Shown here: piece by piece, positions 8,750 through 20,743 of the stretch | How positions within the stretch are numbered: the first letter of the stretch is position 1 | How the letters are laid out: every line of letters starts with the position of its first letter | Source: Falciphora oryzae | Lineage: Eukaryota; Ascomycota; Sordariomycetes; Magnaporthales; Magnaporthaceae | Direction of reading: 5' to 3' | Length of the DNA: 64,000 nucleotides | NCBI GenBank assembly: GCA_000733355.1 | Contig: JNVV01000002.1 | Span: forward strand, 1,360,257 to 1,424,256 | Program-made: the position numbers and the translations under genes | Notes under the pieces: model-generated | What the model saw: only the letters and a program-made list of their open reading frames with translations | Told to the model about the DNA's origin: nothing | The model's database searches: none

Positions 8750-11700
8750 ATGGTTGACTTTAAGGGGTGGGCATTGCAGTATGTCCTGGCCGACGATGAG
8801 CCTACGCGGCAGGATGCTGTCGCCAAAACAGACGCGGGTGAGTGCGGCGCCCCCACTGGTCACACGGTAACATGATCATGGCCGACTGACCTTTGTGAAC
8901 ACTCGTCTCGACTGCTCCGGTCCTGAAGCTCTTAGCTCTGCTGGTGTCAGGAGCACTGCTATCCTTGGCTGGGTCCAATCCATCGATCCATGGGTGCCGG
9001 CTGCCCTGTCTTCCACAGGGGGTCCACAGGCTGACGATGCAGCGGGCGAGTCCGAGTTCAATGTCATCGCCAGAGCCAAAGGTGCGTTATCCCATGGTGT
9101 CAGTGCTCCTCATGCTCGTGGCACTAATTGGCGTTTTACCGGCTTTTGGCCGGGGATAAAATATTTGCCATCAGCTCTGGATTATCTTGCAGACACCCTC
9201 TCGGTGATGGACAAGGCGCTGCTTCGGGCCGACCAGGGTAATGATGCCACATCCCTTGTCAACGCCCCCATACCGGTAGGCCAGACGCCAAGGTATGCTG
9301 ACGGAGATGCGATGGTTGTAGTAAATTTACTCGCCGTATTCTTCGGTAGGCTGTTCAGTGTCGACCACAAGGCCGGCATCATGGCCGCTGCAAAGGCTTT
9401 GAGGCAGCTGGCGACGATGAAGGGCTTCAAACCCGAAACGGGAGAATCCATCATCCAGAGCGTCGCCTCCATGCGAGACGACTTCCGCCTCCAGCCGCCC
9501 CAAACACGCCTGGAAGTATATGCCCTGCTACAGGCCCTGGCCAGCCACGAGGCGGTCGCCAATCGGCTTCAGCACACGTATGGGACCGCCGGCGGATTCG
9601 CCCTCGACCTTCTGCAGCTCTGCAACCACGAGAGAGATCCTAGCTGTCTCCTCCAGTGGTTTCATATTCTGCAGGGCCTAATCCGCAGCTTTGACTTTTC
9701 TCCCGATGTGGATGAAGAGCTGTTCAAATCCTTCTCCGCCTACTTCCCCATATCCATGAGAAATTCCGTGAACCCTGCCCGTGTTACGGTCGATGATCTC
9801 AAGCTCTGTCTCCGGGCATGTTTTTCCGCAAGCGAGAAACTGGCCAGACTCACCGTGCCGTTTCTAATTCAGAAGCTGGATCAAGGAGACGCTATCACGG
9901 TCCCGGTCAAGGGAAGTACCTCTGTCGAGCGCCCCGGCCCATTACAGTGCGCTAACCCCAGCACAGGTGGACATACTGAAAACCCTGGATTCGTGTCTCG
10001 AGCGATACCAACACCCGTCTCGAGGCATCGCGCCGTTCACCAACCAGATTTGGAATTCCCTGAAATACGAAGTCCGCAATGGAGACGTCCGCGAGATTCT
10101 CGACAGCACCCTTGGCGTTATGCGTACGCTGTCGAGTAGACTCGCTGCGACGCCTTTGGCCACGCCCGCCGGTGTGACCCAATATCAGGATCCGCTCGGT
10201 GCATTTACGGCAATCGTCATGGACGACTGTCTCGAGGATCTCGCCAACCCGTCATACGCTAAATCAGCCGGCCTCCTCCTTGAGGGCGTGATGGGGGCTC
10301 ACGCGAGGTCTTTTGCACTGATGCTGCCTAGGACCCTTGATGCTATCGCCGCGAATCTTCGAGAGCCAAGGACGTCCGAACATGCTCGAGCGTGCCTAGG
10401 CTTCTTGGACTCGCTCCTGGACTCGCGAGCCCGCCTGGTTCGCGCATCTGTTGGCTCGGATCAAGCCGGGTCGCTCCATGATCTTGGCAAGCTCGACTCT
10501 CTTGTTCTCGAGCGCGCATACACCACACTCACTCGCTCTTGGAAGGACAACAACGTCGAAAACCCTGATGCCGACCATGTTGCGACACTCAAGGGAGCAG
10601 CCCGGGGTCTAGCTGCCCTAGCTTGCCAACCTGGGATTCCGACTGGTGCTGGCACCTCTGTCCTACTGTGTAGTGACCGTGAGTGCGACCAGATATGTAC
10701 CACGATATCTAACCGGATCGTGAATATATTCAACCTCTCCTCGTCGCCAGACATAGGGCCCCGAAAAGAACTGGCAGACGCTGCTGTGGTTGCCCTCCGC
10801 GACATCGTTGGTTTCTACCCCCCTGGCTACTCCATCATGCTCAACAGGGCCATTTCCTCTATCCAGGACAGACACTGGGGAGGCCGGCTATCACGCAACT
10901 CCATCGACATGCTCAAGACACTGCTGCTTAGGCTCTCGTATATTGGGTGTTCCAAACTACCCTCCTCCGGCCACCCCCTGCAGCATTTGCACTCGTTTAT
11001 ATTGTCCATGCAGCGGCTCACCTTCTCGTATCTAGACCAGAGGGTCCGATTCGACGTTCCTACCATTACGGTATCGGCCATCTACAATGCTTTCATGCTC
11101 TTCAGGGACGCATGCCTCCGCAAAGGCTTCCTCACACGACGGAATATGATCACAGCCAACTGGGCGCGTCTAACAGCTGATACCGATCGTCGTTTTCCCG
11201 AACTATCTTCAATCACAAGTCAGCAGGTCTCTGAAGCTGGGCCCGGATCAGACGAGGAAATGGATCAGGCAGCCACCTCTGATGTATTCCGAGGTTATCT
11301 CGAATGCTCCCTGTCGCTACTCACTCGCTTTTATCATCGCGCAATCGCCCACGCCGCTGACCCGGCCCCCGGACCGCGGCTAAGCCTGGACTTCGGCAAT
11401 GCAAATAACATCCCGAGCGGGACGACCGCCCACGAGAAGGACTTGCAAGATGTCTATCTGCACCAGCTCGCGGATATGGCGACGTTCGTGATCCGTGACC
11501 TCGAGCAAGAGGAACAGCAGTCACTACAGATCCCGGAGGAGGCGTTCAACCTATTTGGAGCTGGCCACCCGCCAATCACGTGGCTCAGTGCACATGACCA
11601 CGGTCGTACCAATATCCTCTCTCTTGGTATCCTAAGGGGCTTACGCGCATTGCCTCTGCCCCAAATGGTGAGCCCTGCCCAGGCACCCCTTATCACCACC

Positions 11701-12726
11701 CTCGGAGACTGACACGGCATGGTGCGGCAGCTGGAGACCGAGGTCTTTGCGCAGAGCATCCTTGATGATGTCGCTACTGCCGAGGCCTTTCCCGAAAGGA
11801 CGCAAAAGGTCCGGGACCGTATCCTCACTGTCGTCGCAAACAAATGGATCCCGGGCTCGAGCGTGAGTGCACCACCGAGGAAGGCATGGAAGGCTACAGT
11901 CTCCTCACTCGAGTCGGTTGTCCGGGAGGGCAGCACCGGAATGCGCATGGAGCGCTACTCGAGGGTACTGGCGGTGCTGGCAGGCGCGATTGCAAGGAGG
12001 GACGAGGATATTGGCAATCTTGCTACCCTTATCTCGGCTCTCCCGGCATCCCTTGGGCACGCCGGGGACTGCATGGCGCGGTGCCTGGAAGATCTTGTGT
12101 CATGCAAAGAACGACTGGAGCCCGAGAACCATGCCGTCATCAAGACCCTTTACCCGCAGTGGGTTTACATGCATTTTGCGAGCCCCAAGCTGCAATCGTC
12201 ATTCCCAATCACCCAGGACAAGCCCGAGGGTGTGGTTCAAGCGATTACGGTCGTCCGACTCTTGAAGCATATGGACTTTCGCGTATACGAAGAGGACCTC
12301 GATAAAGTCGTTCGTATCGCAATCGCAGGTGTCTCTTCCTTCCACAACTATGGCGACATGGAAGCTGCGCTGGAAGTGCTTCGAGAGATTCTCAAACACA
12401 GCCCAAACACCATGAAGGATCAAATCAAGGCAGTTGTATCGGGGGGCATCAAAGTGCTGAAGTGTGGCCTGGAGCAATTGCCCGGGTGCACGACGGGGTC
12501 GGGAATCCCTGCCCGGTTTTTGAGGGAAGGAAGCCCCGCCCGCAGTCGGGGCATGGCTCTTCTCCTGCTCAAGGACCTGGCACAAAGCTTCGATGAGGGG
12601 ATACTTGGCCAATACTCGGCGAGCATGTCTCGTGTTTTGGGAGATGCATGTGGCGATCCTGTCCGAGAGGTGAGACAGTCTGCCCTCGTTGCTCGGCGCA
12701 GCTGGGCTAGAATAGCACAGCACTAG
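8750..12726 (+). CDS. MMS19: MMS19/Met18, cytosolic Fe-S cluster targeting HEAT protein
   Basis: Adaptor of the cytosolic iron-sulfur assembly targeting complex, which hands Fe-S clusters to DNA polymerases, helicases such as XPD and other apoproteins. Proposed exons 8750-8837, 8929-9081, 9175-9237, 9322-9905, 9967-11667 and 11731-12726 give 1,194 residues, all helical HEAT-like. The N-terminal block FKGWALQYVLADDEP, then ADQVNLLAVFFGRLFSVDHK, and the YFPISMR block followed by LTVPFLIQKLD are typical of the MMS19 N-terminal domain. An in-frame TGA at 11710-11712 falls inside a 63-nt intron (GTGAGC, branch CTGAC, GGCAG). The fourth donor (GTCAAG at 9906) is weak, so that junction is the least certain. 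The gene is head-to-head with MTD1. Confidence 0.88.
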
Positions 12727-13081
12727 GGACAAGTCAAGATAGATGGTGGACTGGGAGAGGCATATGTGGATGTGTGTGGCTACAATGGCGGGGACCAATC
12801 GTGTCGTCCTATGGCTAGGACAAACAGGTGTGCATATGCCTAATCCCGTAGAGCACAGCGGATTCCACCTGCTGGAACGACAGGTGTGCGCCGCGCGCCA
12901 GAGGACCATGCACGTAGCAAATAGGGCAAGACTGGAAAAAGGCAAATACTAGTCAGGGGACTTAAACGTGGGTTCACGTTGCGAATTTATTCGTCTGGGT
13001 CTGGGTCTGAGGAGAACAAGCATGCAAGTGCGCGCAGGGCTGGTCCCATTATCAGCCACATTCCAGCCAGTGACTAGGATT
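12727..13081. other. Convergent 3' flanks of MMS19 and SPC2
   Basis: 355 bp between the MMS19 stop and the SPC2 stop. It presumably holds both 3' UTRs and polyadenylation sites; nothing else seen. Confidence 0.5.
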
Positions 13082-13973
13082 CTAGGCCTTCCGCCGGCTT
13101 CCGCCCTTCTTGGCGGTGCTCGGCTCCGCGCCTGTTGCGGTGCCAGAAGTCGAAGCCGCGAGCACCGCGTTAAGCATCTCGGCGTCGTACTTCTGCTGCG
13201 AGTCCGGGGGCACAGTAGAGGACGCCGCGGTCTGAAGCCTCTTGGAATCAAGCTTCCCGATTGCCGGCACAGCCGTGGCCAGCATGGTCTGGAATGGTGC
13301 TGCAACGAAGTGACCCGCTGAGTCAAACCATTCGCTGAACGCCCGGGCAATCGTCAGGGTTTGTGCTGTAGTGGAGCCCTTGGGAAGGACCGAGATGCTG
13401 AGCCTGTAGGTTGGGTCATTTTTCACGGTAGTCGACGATATGGTAAGCTAGTTTGTTGGAAGGAAGTAGTTAGCCACAAGGATTCTGGCAGCGAACAGCG
13501 AGCGTGGCAGAAGCCTCACGTCAGGGTTCATGTCAAGGGTGGTGGGTGCTGTCGAGCCGAACCTTCTCCCCGCTGGGCGCGGTGCCGACGTAGACAATCC
13601 CCTTTTCAAATCCCCAGATCCAGACGGTGAGGGCGCCATTCAGGAGGGTGTAGAGGGCGACGGCGGCAGCAGTATAGTACTTGGTGCTGTCGAACCCAAG
13701 CTTGTAGTCCCAGAGGAAACAGGCGGCGGCGACCAGGAAGGCGCCGTAGCCTAGGGCCAGACGGACGTCGGTGAGAGTGTGCGATTGCTTGAACTTGAGA
13801 GAGTTCAGGTAGTTGGGAATAGCATCGTCTGACGTGTTCTTAAGGTCTATAGCGGTATTATCAGCACGAAACAGTCTAAGGAGAGCCGTCTGCTCAAGTC
13901 AATGAGGCTGGTGGAGGTGCGCTCGCTTACCTGCCAGGTTATATACTGTGATTTTCTCCTGTGACACTGCCAT
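13082..13973 (-). CDS. SPC2: Signal peptidase complex subunit 2 (frameshifted in this sequence)
   Basis: Non-catalytic membrane subunit of the ER signal peptidase complex. Minus-strand exons are 13973-13931 (MAVSQEKITVYNLA), 13848-13563 and 13447-13082. Exon 2 encodes DLKNTSDDAIPNYLNSL, then KFKQSHTLTDVRLALGYG, two membrane segments around GAFLVAACFLW and ALYTLLNGALTVWIW, and GIVYVGTAPSGEK. Exon 3 encodes LTISSTTVKNDPTYRLSIS and a basic tail (KKGGSRRKA). Expected length is about 230 residues. A GA repeat at about 13,796-13,805 has one unit too many (+2 bp), shifting the frame between NYLNSL and KFKQS and causing an early stop. Strong conservation on both sides suggests sequencing error or very recent mutation. 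The third-exon acceptor ACTAG and the donor GTTCGG are inferred. Confidence 0.85.
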
Positions 13974-14369
13974 CTTGCTGTTCGCGAGGGTCCAAGCTGT
14001 GCGAAGAGCAGCCTTGTTTGCTGGTAGGTGGTTGAACTCGAAACAGGTTGACTCCTAGAAGAACTACGTGCTGTGAGGTTCAGTGTCTAGGTCGCGGTCA
14101 CCTCGCCCGAGTGCGCATACGTGGTCGGATTCGACGCCTCTCATAGGCCAGTTAGGCCCCGCAGACGCCCCTCCAGAAGCTTTGCAGGGGAGTGGGTCTC
14201 AACCGTCGCTGTCCGCTGGGTCGCCCCCACGCTGCAGCAGCCTTGTCGCACTTCTTGTCCTCGCCGCCAAATGTCCCGAGGCCCTGACGATGCAGAGCAA
14301 TACACCACCCACTAGCAACTGCGCCTTTCGCTATCCCCCTTTATCGGCCGACGAGAGAACGATTGGGCC
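13974..14369. promoter_or_regulatory. Shared divergent promoter of SPC2 and EMC3
   Basis: 396 bp separate the two start codons, with both transcription units leaving it. Both products act in ER membrane protein biogenesis, so co-regulation is plausible. No specific site is claimed. Confidence 0.5.
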
Positions 14370-15481
14370 ATGGCTGTGCAAATTCCTGCGCAGACGATCC
14401 ATCGGGATCCCCAGCTCTTGTACGTCGGCGCCTTGGTGGACGCCTTCTGTGCCGACCGCCGACGCGTGCATCGCATGGCACGAACCCGGGAACACACGGG
14501 CTAACGGGGGACCAACAGCTACTGGATCCTGATCCCAATCACCGTTGTTATGGTGAGCCGCATTTTGCCCCCGTGTTGGAAGTGCCCGCTCCTCTAACGC
14601 ACCCGCTTCCTACAGATCCTCACTGGCATGTTGAGGCATTACGCCGCCGTGCTCATGGCCGCGTCGCCCAAAAGGCTCGAGGCCAAGACGATGAGGGAGC
14701 AACGATCTCTACTGCGCGGTATCGGGGTACGGAGCAACTATCACGTTCTGTCAAAGCGATCATTCAACACGCGTCGTGACGCCCTGATGACTGCATACGA
14801 ATCTGGCGCCTTCTTGAAGGCCCCCGAAAGTCGTGGCCAGGCGCCCCCGAACCCCATGACGGACCCCAACGCCATGGAGGGTATGATGGGAATGATGAAG
14901 AACAACATGGCCATGATCATCCCCAACACGCTCATCATGAGCTGGATTAACACCTTCTTCAGTGGCTATGTCATTAGTAGGACACTCGTACAGCCCGCTT
15001 GACTCTTGGTCTGACCTTCTGCTGACGCCCCCTGCAGTGAAGCTCCCTTTCCCCCTCACGGTCAAATTCAAGAGCATGCTCCAGGCTGGCGTTGCTACGC
15101 GGGATATGGATCCGAGGTGGATGTCAAGCATCAGCTGGTATTTCCTGTGCATATTCGGCTTGCAGTCTGTGTTCAACTTCCTCCTTGGCAGTGATAATGG
15201 TAGGTCACCCGCACCGGCATTCCGTACCTTGTTACCCTAAGCCCTGGGAGGATCTTTACCGCCACATAACGCACAGCCGCTGATATACACCCTGCGTAGC
15301 TGCGAATCAAATGGCTCAGCAGATGGGTCAGATGGGGCCGCAGGCTCCCCAGATGTTTGGGCCAGGTGTCGACCCCGACAAACAGTTCTTGGCCGAGGCG
15401 GAAAATCTCGCCGTCATCGAGCACTACTCGGTCCTGGACGTTGTGGAGCACAGGCTTCTTGAAAAGGTTCGGCGGCCCTAG
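14370..15481 (+). CDS. EMC3: ER membrane protein complex subunit 3
   Basis: Core insertase subunit of the EMC (YidC/Oxi1 superfamily), which inserts tail-anchored and multi-pass proteins into the ER membrane. Exons 14370-14419, 14519-14552, 14616-14976, 15038-15199 and 15300-15481 give 262 residues (human EMC3 has 261). Family blocks are RDPQLFYWILIPITVVMILTG (first membrane segment, assembled across the first three exons), a methionine-rich stretch MEGMMGMMKNNMAMI, GYVIMKLPFPLT and SSISWYFLCIFGLQSVFNFLL. The methionine-rich stretch precedes the second membrane segment and fits the methionine-rich cytosolic loop known in this family. All introns are GT-AG and short (60-100 nt). The stop is 104 bp from the RPC25 stop, so the genes converge tightly. 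Confidence 0.93.
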
Positions 15482-15585
15482 GGTGCTGGCCATCGGCCTC
15501 GAGTCCCAATGACCCAGGCTAGGGCGAGGAAGGGAGTTCCGAGCCGGAGATGGAATGATTGTTTGCAGCGCCCCTGTAAGGCATC

Positions 15586-16756
15586 TCAAATCTCATCGTT
15601 GTCGGCCGGCTCTTCGGCAATCTCGGCGCCGCCGTCGTCTCCCCACCACAGACAGACTCCCAAACCCTCCTCCTTCATTGTGCCGGTGATTCGGTACGGG
15701 GGTTTCTTCTCGTGCGGCTCATTCCCCTCAATCGGTTTCGTGGGTGTCTGGTCATGCCATTCTTCTGCGCTCACTCGAAAGCGGACAACCTCATGGATGT
15801 CGTAGTACATGTCCTCCCCGTCAACGTGCCACACCCAGAGTGACTGTTCGTGGTTGCTATCGGGAGGTTATCAGTCATATATTCTGCGAGGGGAGACGAG
15901 ACAGTTTATGGGGCATACAAGGTCGCCCCTTCGGGTAGCTCGTCAAAGGGAATGAAGATGTCATCGAAGAAGTCTGTGCGCACTGAATTTCCCCAATGGT
16001 TAGCATGGATCAGCTCTCTAGACGAAACGGGAGTTGATCAGCTGCGAGAGAAAGCGGGATTATGTTGAGCTACGGACGGTGAATTCCATCTTTCACACAT
16101 CGGCTGATCCGCGCGAACAGCACTTCGCCTTTGAACGGCCGGAAGACCACCAGGCGACACTCGACTGCAATCCCGGTCAGCAGACATGTCAGCCTGGCGC
16201 ACACAGACAACGCCTGGGACAAAGCTAGGGTTGAGAAGGCCCGACGTTGCGAATGATACGTAAGCGTAAATATACCATTGACATTGACGACACCAGTCCC
16301 GTGTCCAATAAGCCCTTCGGAGGCCCACAACAGGTCATATACGCATATGCAAAGGCCTAGCTTCTGAATAACCTGTGGATGGGGTCAGCTTCGCCGCAAG
16401 GAGTCATCACTCCGAATACCGGTTACGGCCGAACCAGGGTTGGCGTCGGTCGGCCACGAGAGGGCGCACCTTATTGCAGTACTTTTCGTTCAGGTTATCC
16501 TCTATGGCATCAATGCTCAGCTTGGCAAACTGCGCTGGCTTGATTTGGACAAGATCCGCGATCTTTGTCTGGATGGTTGTTGAGAAATTTGTTATCAGTA
16601 GCCGGGTAATGCGTGAAATGTAAGGGATCTAGACAAACGAGCCAAGGGGGGAGCGAAAGAGAAAAGAAAAAGAAAAGAACAAATGTCACATGCGGTTTGA
16701 CGTTGAGGTGAGCGGGCAGGGGAGGTTTTTGAGGAAGAACGTACCAGGATGAACAT
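15586..16756 (-). CDS. RPC25: RNA polymerase III subunit Rpc25 (RPC8)
   Basis: Stalk subunit of RNA polymerase III, paralogue of Rpb7, needed for initiation on tRNA and 5S genes. Minus-strand exons are 16756-16745 (only MFIL), 16568-16470, 16372-16276, 16164-16078, 15982-15919 and 15856-15586, giving 209 residues (yeast has 212). The N-terminal SHS2 part contains TKIADLVQIKPAQF and VIQKLGLCICVYDLL. The C-terminal OB part contains RLVVFRPFKGEVLFARI, then DFFDDIFIPFDELPEG, then WVWHVDGEDMYYDI and VRFRVSAEEWHD. The tail after GVCLWWGDD is acidic. The 12-nt first exon and GTACGT donor are inferred from family alignment. It is divergent from the NUFIP1-like gene. Confidence 0.92.
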
Positions 16757-17556
16757 GACGGCTGTTTGGGGTTGTTGGAGTGCTCCGGGTCCAGATGTGA
16801 GCTGAAATAGACACAGGCTTCTGTATATTTCTTCCGTCCTGGGCGCGTTGTGTGATGGCAGGGCGACAGATGCGAGGGCGGCGCCGCGACGGCTCCTGGG
16901 CTGCTGGCCCGTCTTCTTTGTCCTGGGAGTGGATACCGCCGCCTTCTTGCGCGGCAGGATCTTTCTAGGAAAATAAAAGGCCCCTCAGGTCGGCGCATGT
17001 GGGTCTCCTGGCTTCTGCATTTACGGGCCCTGCATGGGACCTGCCTTGCTGGCCACTGCCCAGAATAAATCGTCAGGCTCGTGCTAGAAAAAAAAAAACA
17101 AAAACACAAAACCAAAACCATCGCCATCCAAACGTCATTCTAAAAATCTCCTGCTGTCGGCTGTTCGTCCGCTCTCTTGACCCCCCCTAAACCGAGACAT
17201 TCCAAACGCGACACCTCCCCAAGTCCTTTTGATACCCACACCGCCGGCCAGACACTTGTCCGCAAGAGCAGCGTCTATCTGTTTATTGGCCGTGCGATAC
17301 CCCTTGATTCTCGAATCTGCGTACCACATCGTCCCCGTTGCCTACTGCCTCGAGCAACGCACTGCCACTACGGCCTAGGTTTGCTAAGGCTGTGCGCGCT
17401 GCGCTTCTTCCAGAAGTTCGCGTGCAAGGCATTCGATCTTCTCCTGCCGCTACTTTGATTCCCGCACTCTTTTCTTGCGTTGGAACGGGCACGCGTTCCT
17501 CCCCGCTGTCTGCGCGCCTACCCCGTACGAGCTTGTCCCCCGAGACCTACGAGAAA
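16757..17556. promoter_or_regulatory. Divergent promoter of RPC25 and the NUFIP1-like gene
   Basis: 800 bp between start codons. It contains A-rich runs near 17,087-17,120 and C/T-rich DNA next to the rightward start. An open frame begins in phase at 17338, so an N-terminal extension of 73 residues cannot be excluded, but ATG 17557 in GAGAAAATGG is the better start. Confidence 0.5.
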
Positions 17557-19676
17557 ATGGCCACGTACGGCTACGGCCCACCACCACCAGCCCCTCCCTC
17601 GGCGCTCCCCAATGGCCCTTCTCCCGGCTTCCCCCAATATGGCCAGTATCAACAGCAACCGCCACCGCCCGTAGGCCACTCCCACGGAGGCCACTCGGGG
17701 CGTGGTGGCCGTGGTGGTCACTCTGGACGCGGGGACTTCCACGGCTCTCCGGCGCCGTACCCCTACAGCAACCAACCTCCTCCCAGCTACGCCGCCCCCC
17801 CTCACGGTGCCCCAGTAAGCTCTTACCTCGAAAGGATTCCGTCGTTTCTCACCTGTGACCCGAACCGGGACCCGTACTGATGGACTTCTCTAGCCTCCCC
17901 ATGCTCCTTTGCATGCGCATAATTATCATCCCAACTACGCCCCCCAGATCTACCAACAGCCTCAGTACGGCCACCAGTCACCGTACGGGCCACCTCAGCA
18001 GCAGCAGCAACAACCACAACAACAACAGCAGCAACAGCCACAACAGCCACCGCAATCGCAGCCGCCGTCACAGCCTCAACCTCAGCCTCAGGCGCAGCAG
18101 CAGCCATATACACCACACTATCCTCCGTATCCTCACCAGCAAAGTGGGCCACCCCATCAGCCGTGGGGAGGCCCTGGGCCGACGGGCCATCAACCCGCTG
18201 GACCTCAGTTTGGTGGCGGGCGTGGGCGCGGCGGCGCTCATGGAGACCGTGGCGGACACAAGGCCACAGCGGCCATGGGCCCCCCCATTCGCCTCGGGTT
18301 TGATAGCCGCCAGGAGCAGTCTGCTCCAGTGAGCAATGGCTATCCTGCGCCCTACGGACCTCCCCAGGCCGCTGCCCCCTACCCAGCGCCGCCATATCAA
18401 GGGTACCCACCCCCTGGCCCTCCACACATGCCTGGTCCGGTTCATTATGACCCTTCTTACTACGGCGGGCAGCACAGCGCTCGTGCACATGGGAGAGGCG
18501 GCTTTCATTCTTCGAACGCTCGTGGTCGGCCCCACGTGGGTGGCGACAAGATGCGCCACAACCACCATATCAAGAAGCCCGGTGGGGCTCCCTCAACACC
18601 GCATAACAATCATCAGAAGCCTGATGCAGCGTCTGCCGGGAAGAAGAAGAAGCGCAAGACCAACACGCTGGGCCTCACCCCTGGGGAGGAGTCCGATGAC
18701 GACGCAGACGAGGAAGAGAAGCTTGTAGAGCTGATAGGCCCGGACGCTCCAAAGTATGTCGCCCTCCCATCGCCATCGCCATCGCCATGACCCCCGATTC
18801 CCTTGGCTACCCCGCCCTGAACTTGTTGGCTGCTTTGTGGCTAGTCATGTGTTGACCCTTTCATGCCGCACTAGCCCAACGGATGTTGCCGCTTGGATAG
18901 CTGAGCGAAAGGCTCGATTTCCCACGCAGGCACGCGTCAAGGCCAAGGCGGCAGCGTCGGTTGCCGCTGGTGGGGACAAGTCGAAGGACGGCGGCAAAAG
19001 TGCCGCCGTGTCGTCGCTTGAAAAGCAGAAGCTCAAGGCAGAGAAGCTGCGGAAGCAGCTCGAGAAGGTTGAGTCGAGCATCAAGCGAAAGCGCGAGCAG
19101 CAGGACGAGGGAGACGACATGAGAGACGTGACTGGCAGCCCGTCGGCTTCTGACGATTCCAAGTCGGACACAGAAAAGCCCGACGTTCTTCCCTCGCGTC
19201 CTGACCCTGCAGCGTTCGTGCCGCCTCCGTCCAAGAAGGCAGATCCGTCTAAGCACTGCAAATACTACTCTACTGGTGGAATCTGCGGTAAGAAAGGCAA
19301 GTGTCGCTTCGTCCACGACGACGCTGTCCGCCAGGCCGCCTTGAAGGAGCGCGAGATGAACGGCGGCAGGATGACCCTCCAGCAGCGCCTCACATTGAAC
19401 GACAAGGACCAAGAAGATCTCACCATCGTCAAGACCCTCCAGTATCTCAAGGAGAAGGGCCTTATGTCGGATCTCCAGGCGAACTCCAAGCAATCTTCTA
19501 CTACACAGTCGTCCAAGACAGAGGAGACGTCTCTTCCCCCGCCCCCAGCCAAGGCCGCCCCCGACAATTCTCTACCCACCCGCCAGCCGCAGGTGCAGCC
19601 GGATGACTCAGGGCGCTATCAGGGATGGGATCTGAGCGGCTTCGGTAACACGGGGCTTAGACAAGACGAATCCTAA
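17557..19676 (+). CDS. NUFIP1/Rsa1-like snoRNP assembly factor with CCCH zinc finger
   Basis: NUFIP1 (yeast Rsa1) is the platform protein that, with the R2TP chaperone, assembles box C/D snoRNPs in the nucleus. Exons 17557-17814, 17894-18753 and 18875-19676 give 639 residues. The N-terminal third is low complexity (Pro, Gln and Gly/His/Arg-Gly repeats with a run of glutamines). An acidic stretch DDDADEEEKL precedes the conserved NUFIP1 block NPTDVAAWIAERKARFPT at about 373-390. A Lys/Glu coiled region follows, and at about 500-520 a CCCH finger, C-x8-C-x5-C-x3-H (HCKYYSTGGICGKKGKCRFVH). The C-terminus carries LTIVKTLQYLKEKG. Assignment rests on the AWIAERK block and finger; the low-complexity N-terminus evolves fast. 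Confidence 0.8.
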
Positions 19677-20743
19677 GTCCCGCCTGCCTGGTGCGGATCG
19701 GGCCTCAAGTCGGGCCGGCCGCTCACGTGTTGATGACTAAGAGCATAAGACCTTGATGACTGCCAAGTTTGGCTGATTCTCCTGCCGTGCCGAAGGAGTA
19801 GTAACTGGATTTTGAATTATGCACTACATGGAGCTAATATCGCTCTTCCCTTCGTCTTCACCCAATTGCTGTCGTTTTTCCTCCTTGCCTCCCCTCTCGT
19901 TTTTGCCTTGAACTTTCTAGACGTAATTCGTGTTTGCCTTTCTCCCCTTCCTCTTTCTGCCTTGTCCCGGTCCATCCTTTTCGCATCACCCGTTGTATCT
20001 TGGCTGCGCTCATCTCTGACTGGGGTTTGTCACCCCGCGAGTGGTTGCGGTCTTTTGTCAAGCCATAGATTAACTTAGCGCAGAAAGCCAGTCGTTTTAA
20101 GAAAACGATCGGTCTATATATTTCTTTTGGTGTTTGGCTGCAGTTGCCTATCTAATACAGCGTGCTTTTCTTCGTGTTCGCTTTGCAAATCCTCTATACC
20201 ACACGAGATTCGTCTGGCAAGTTCCTTGAAACTGGATATCTCGTTTAGGTGTCTATGGATTGCATATTAGGTGGTATGTACACATAGAGATTTTACCTTG
20301 GTACATATAATCCAACTTCTTTGGAGATTCGCACTCTGGTCAAGGGCTTCGAGGGACATAATCGGAGATATACCATGAAATAGTTACCGAGTAAAAAATA
20401 ACAATCCAACACCAAACCGCTTATGCTGCCAATCAACTCCTCGCAATATATTCTGTAAGCAGCCCAAACGCTACCCGCTGGTTGTGTCGAAGCATCGCGA
20501 GTGAATAGCCCCTCTCCCGAGCAAAGTTTGGGCAAGGAAAACGTGAGGGCAATGTCCTTGATGCATGGTCCAACTCCGTCCAGCTAGAAGAATAAACGGA
20601 ATAAAACGAAATTAGAATCCCGACGAGGAAAGCACACCATGACGATGCACGTGTAGGTGAAGGCCGGGCCAGCAGTGCGCTATGGCTGTTTTTTCGTTGT
20701 ATATCGAGATTGGAAGCGACAGTCGGGGCGAGTACGTCTCAGC
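19677..20743. other. Convergent 3' flanks, no gene seen
   Basis: 1.07 kb between the NUFIP1-like stop and the SPT2 stop. T-rich tracts and short open frames only; presumably two 3' UTRs and terminators. Confidence 0.5.

Noticed and set aside
11700..11720. In-frame TGA in MMS19, suggesting a split or broken gene
   Set aside because: It falls within a 63-nt intron with a good donor, a CTGAC branch site and a CAG acceptor; the frame continues after splicing.
12199..12945. 248-residue minus-strand frame opposite MMS19
   Set aside because: Shadow of the MMS19 reading frame on the other strand; composition is unlike real protein.
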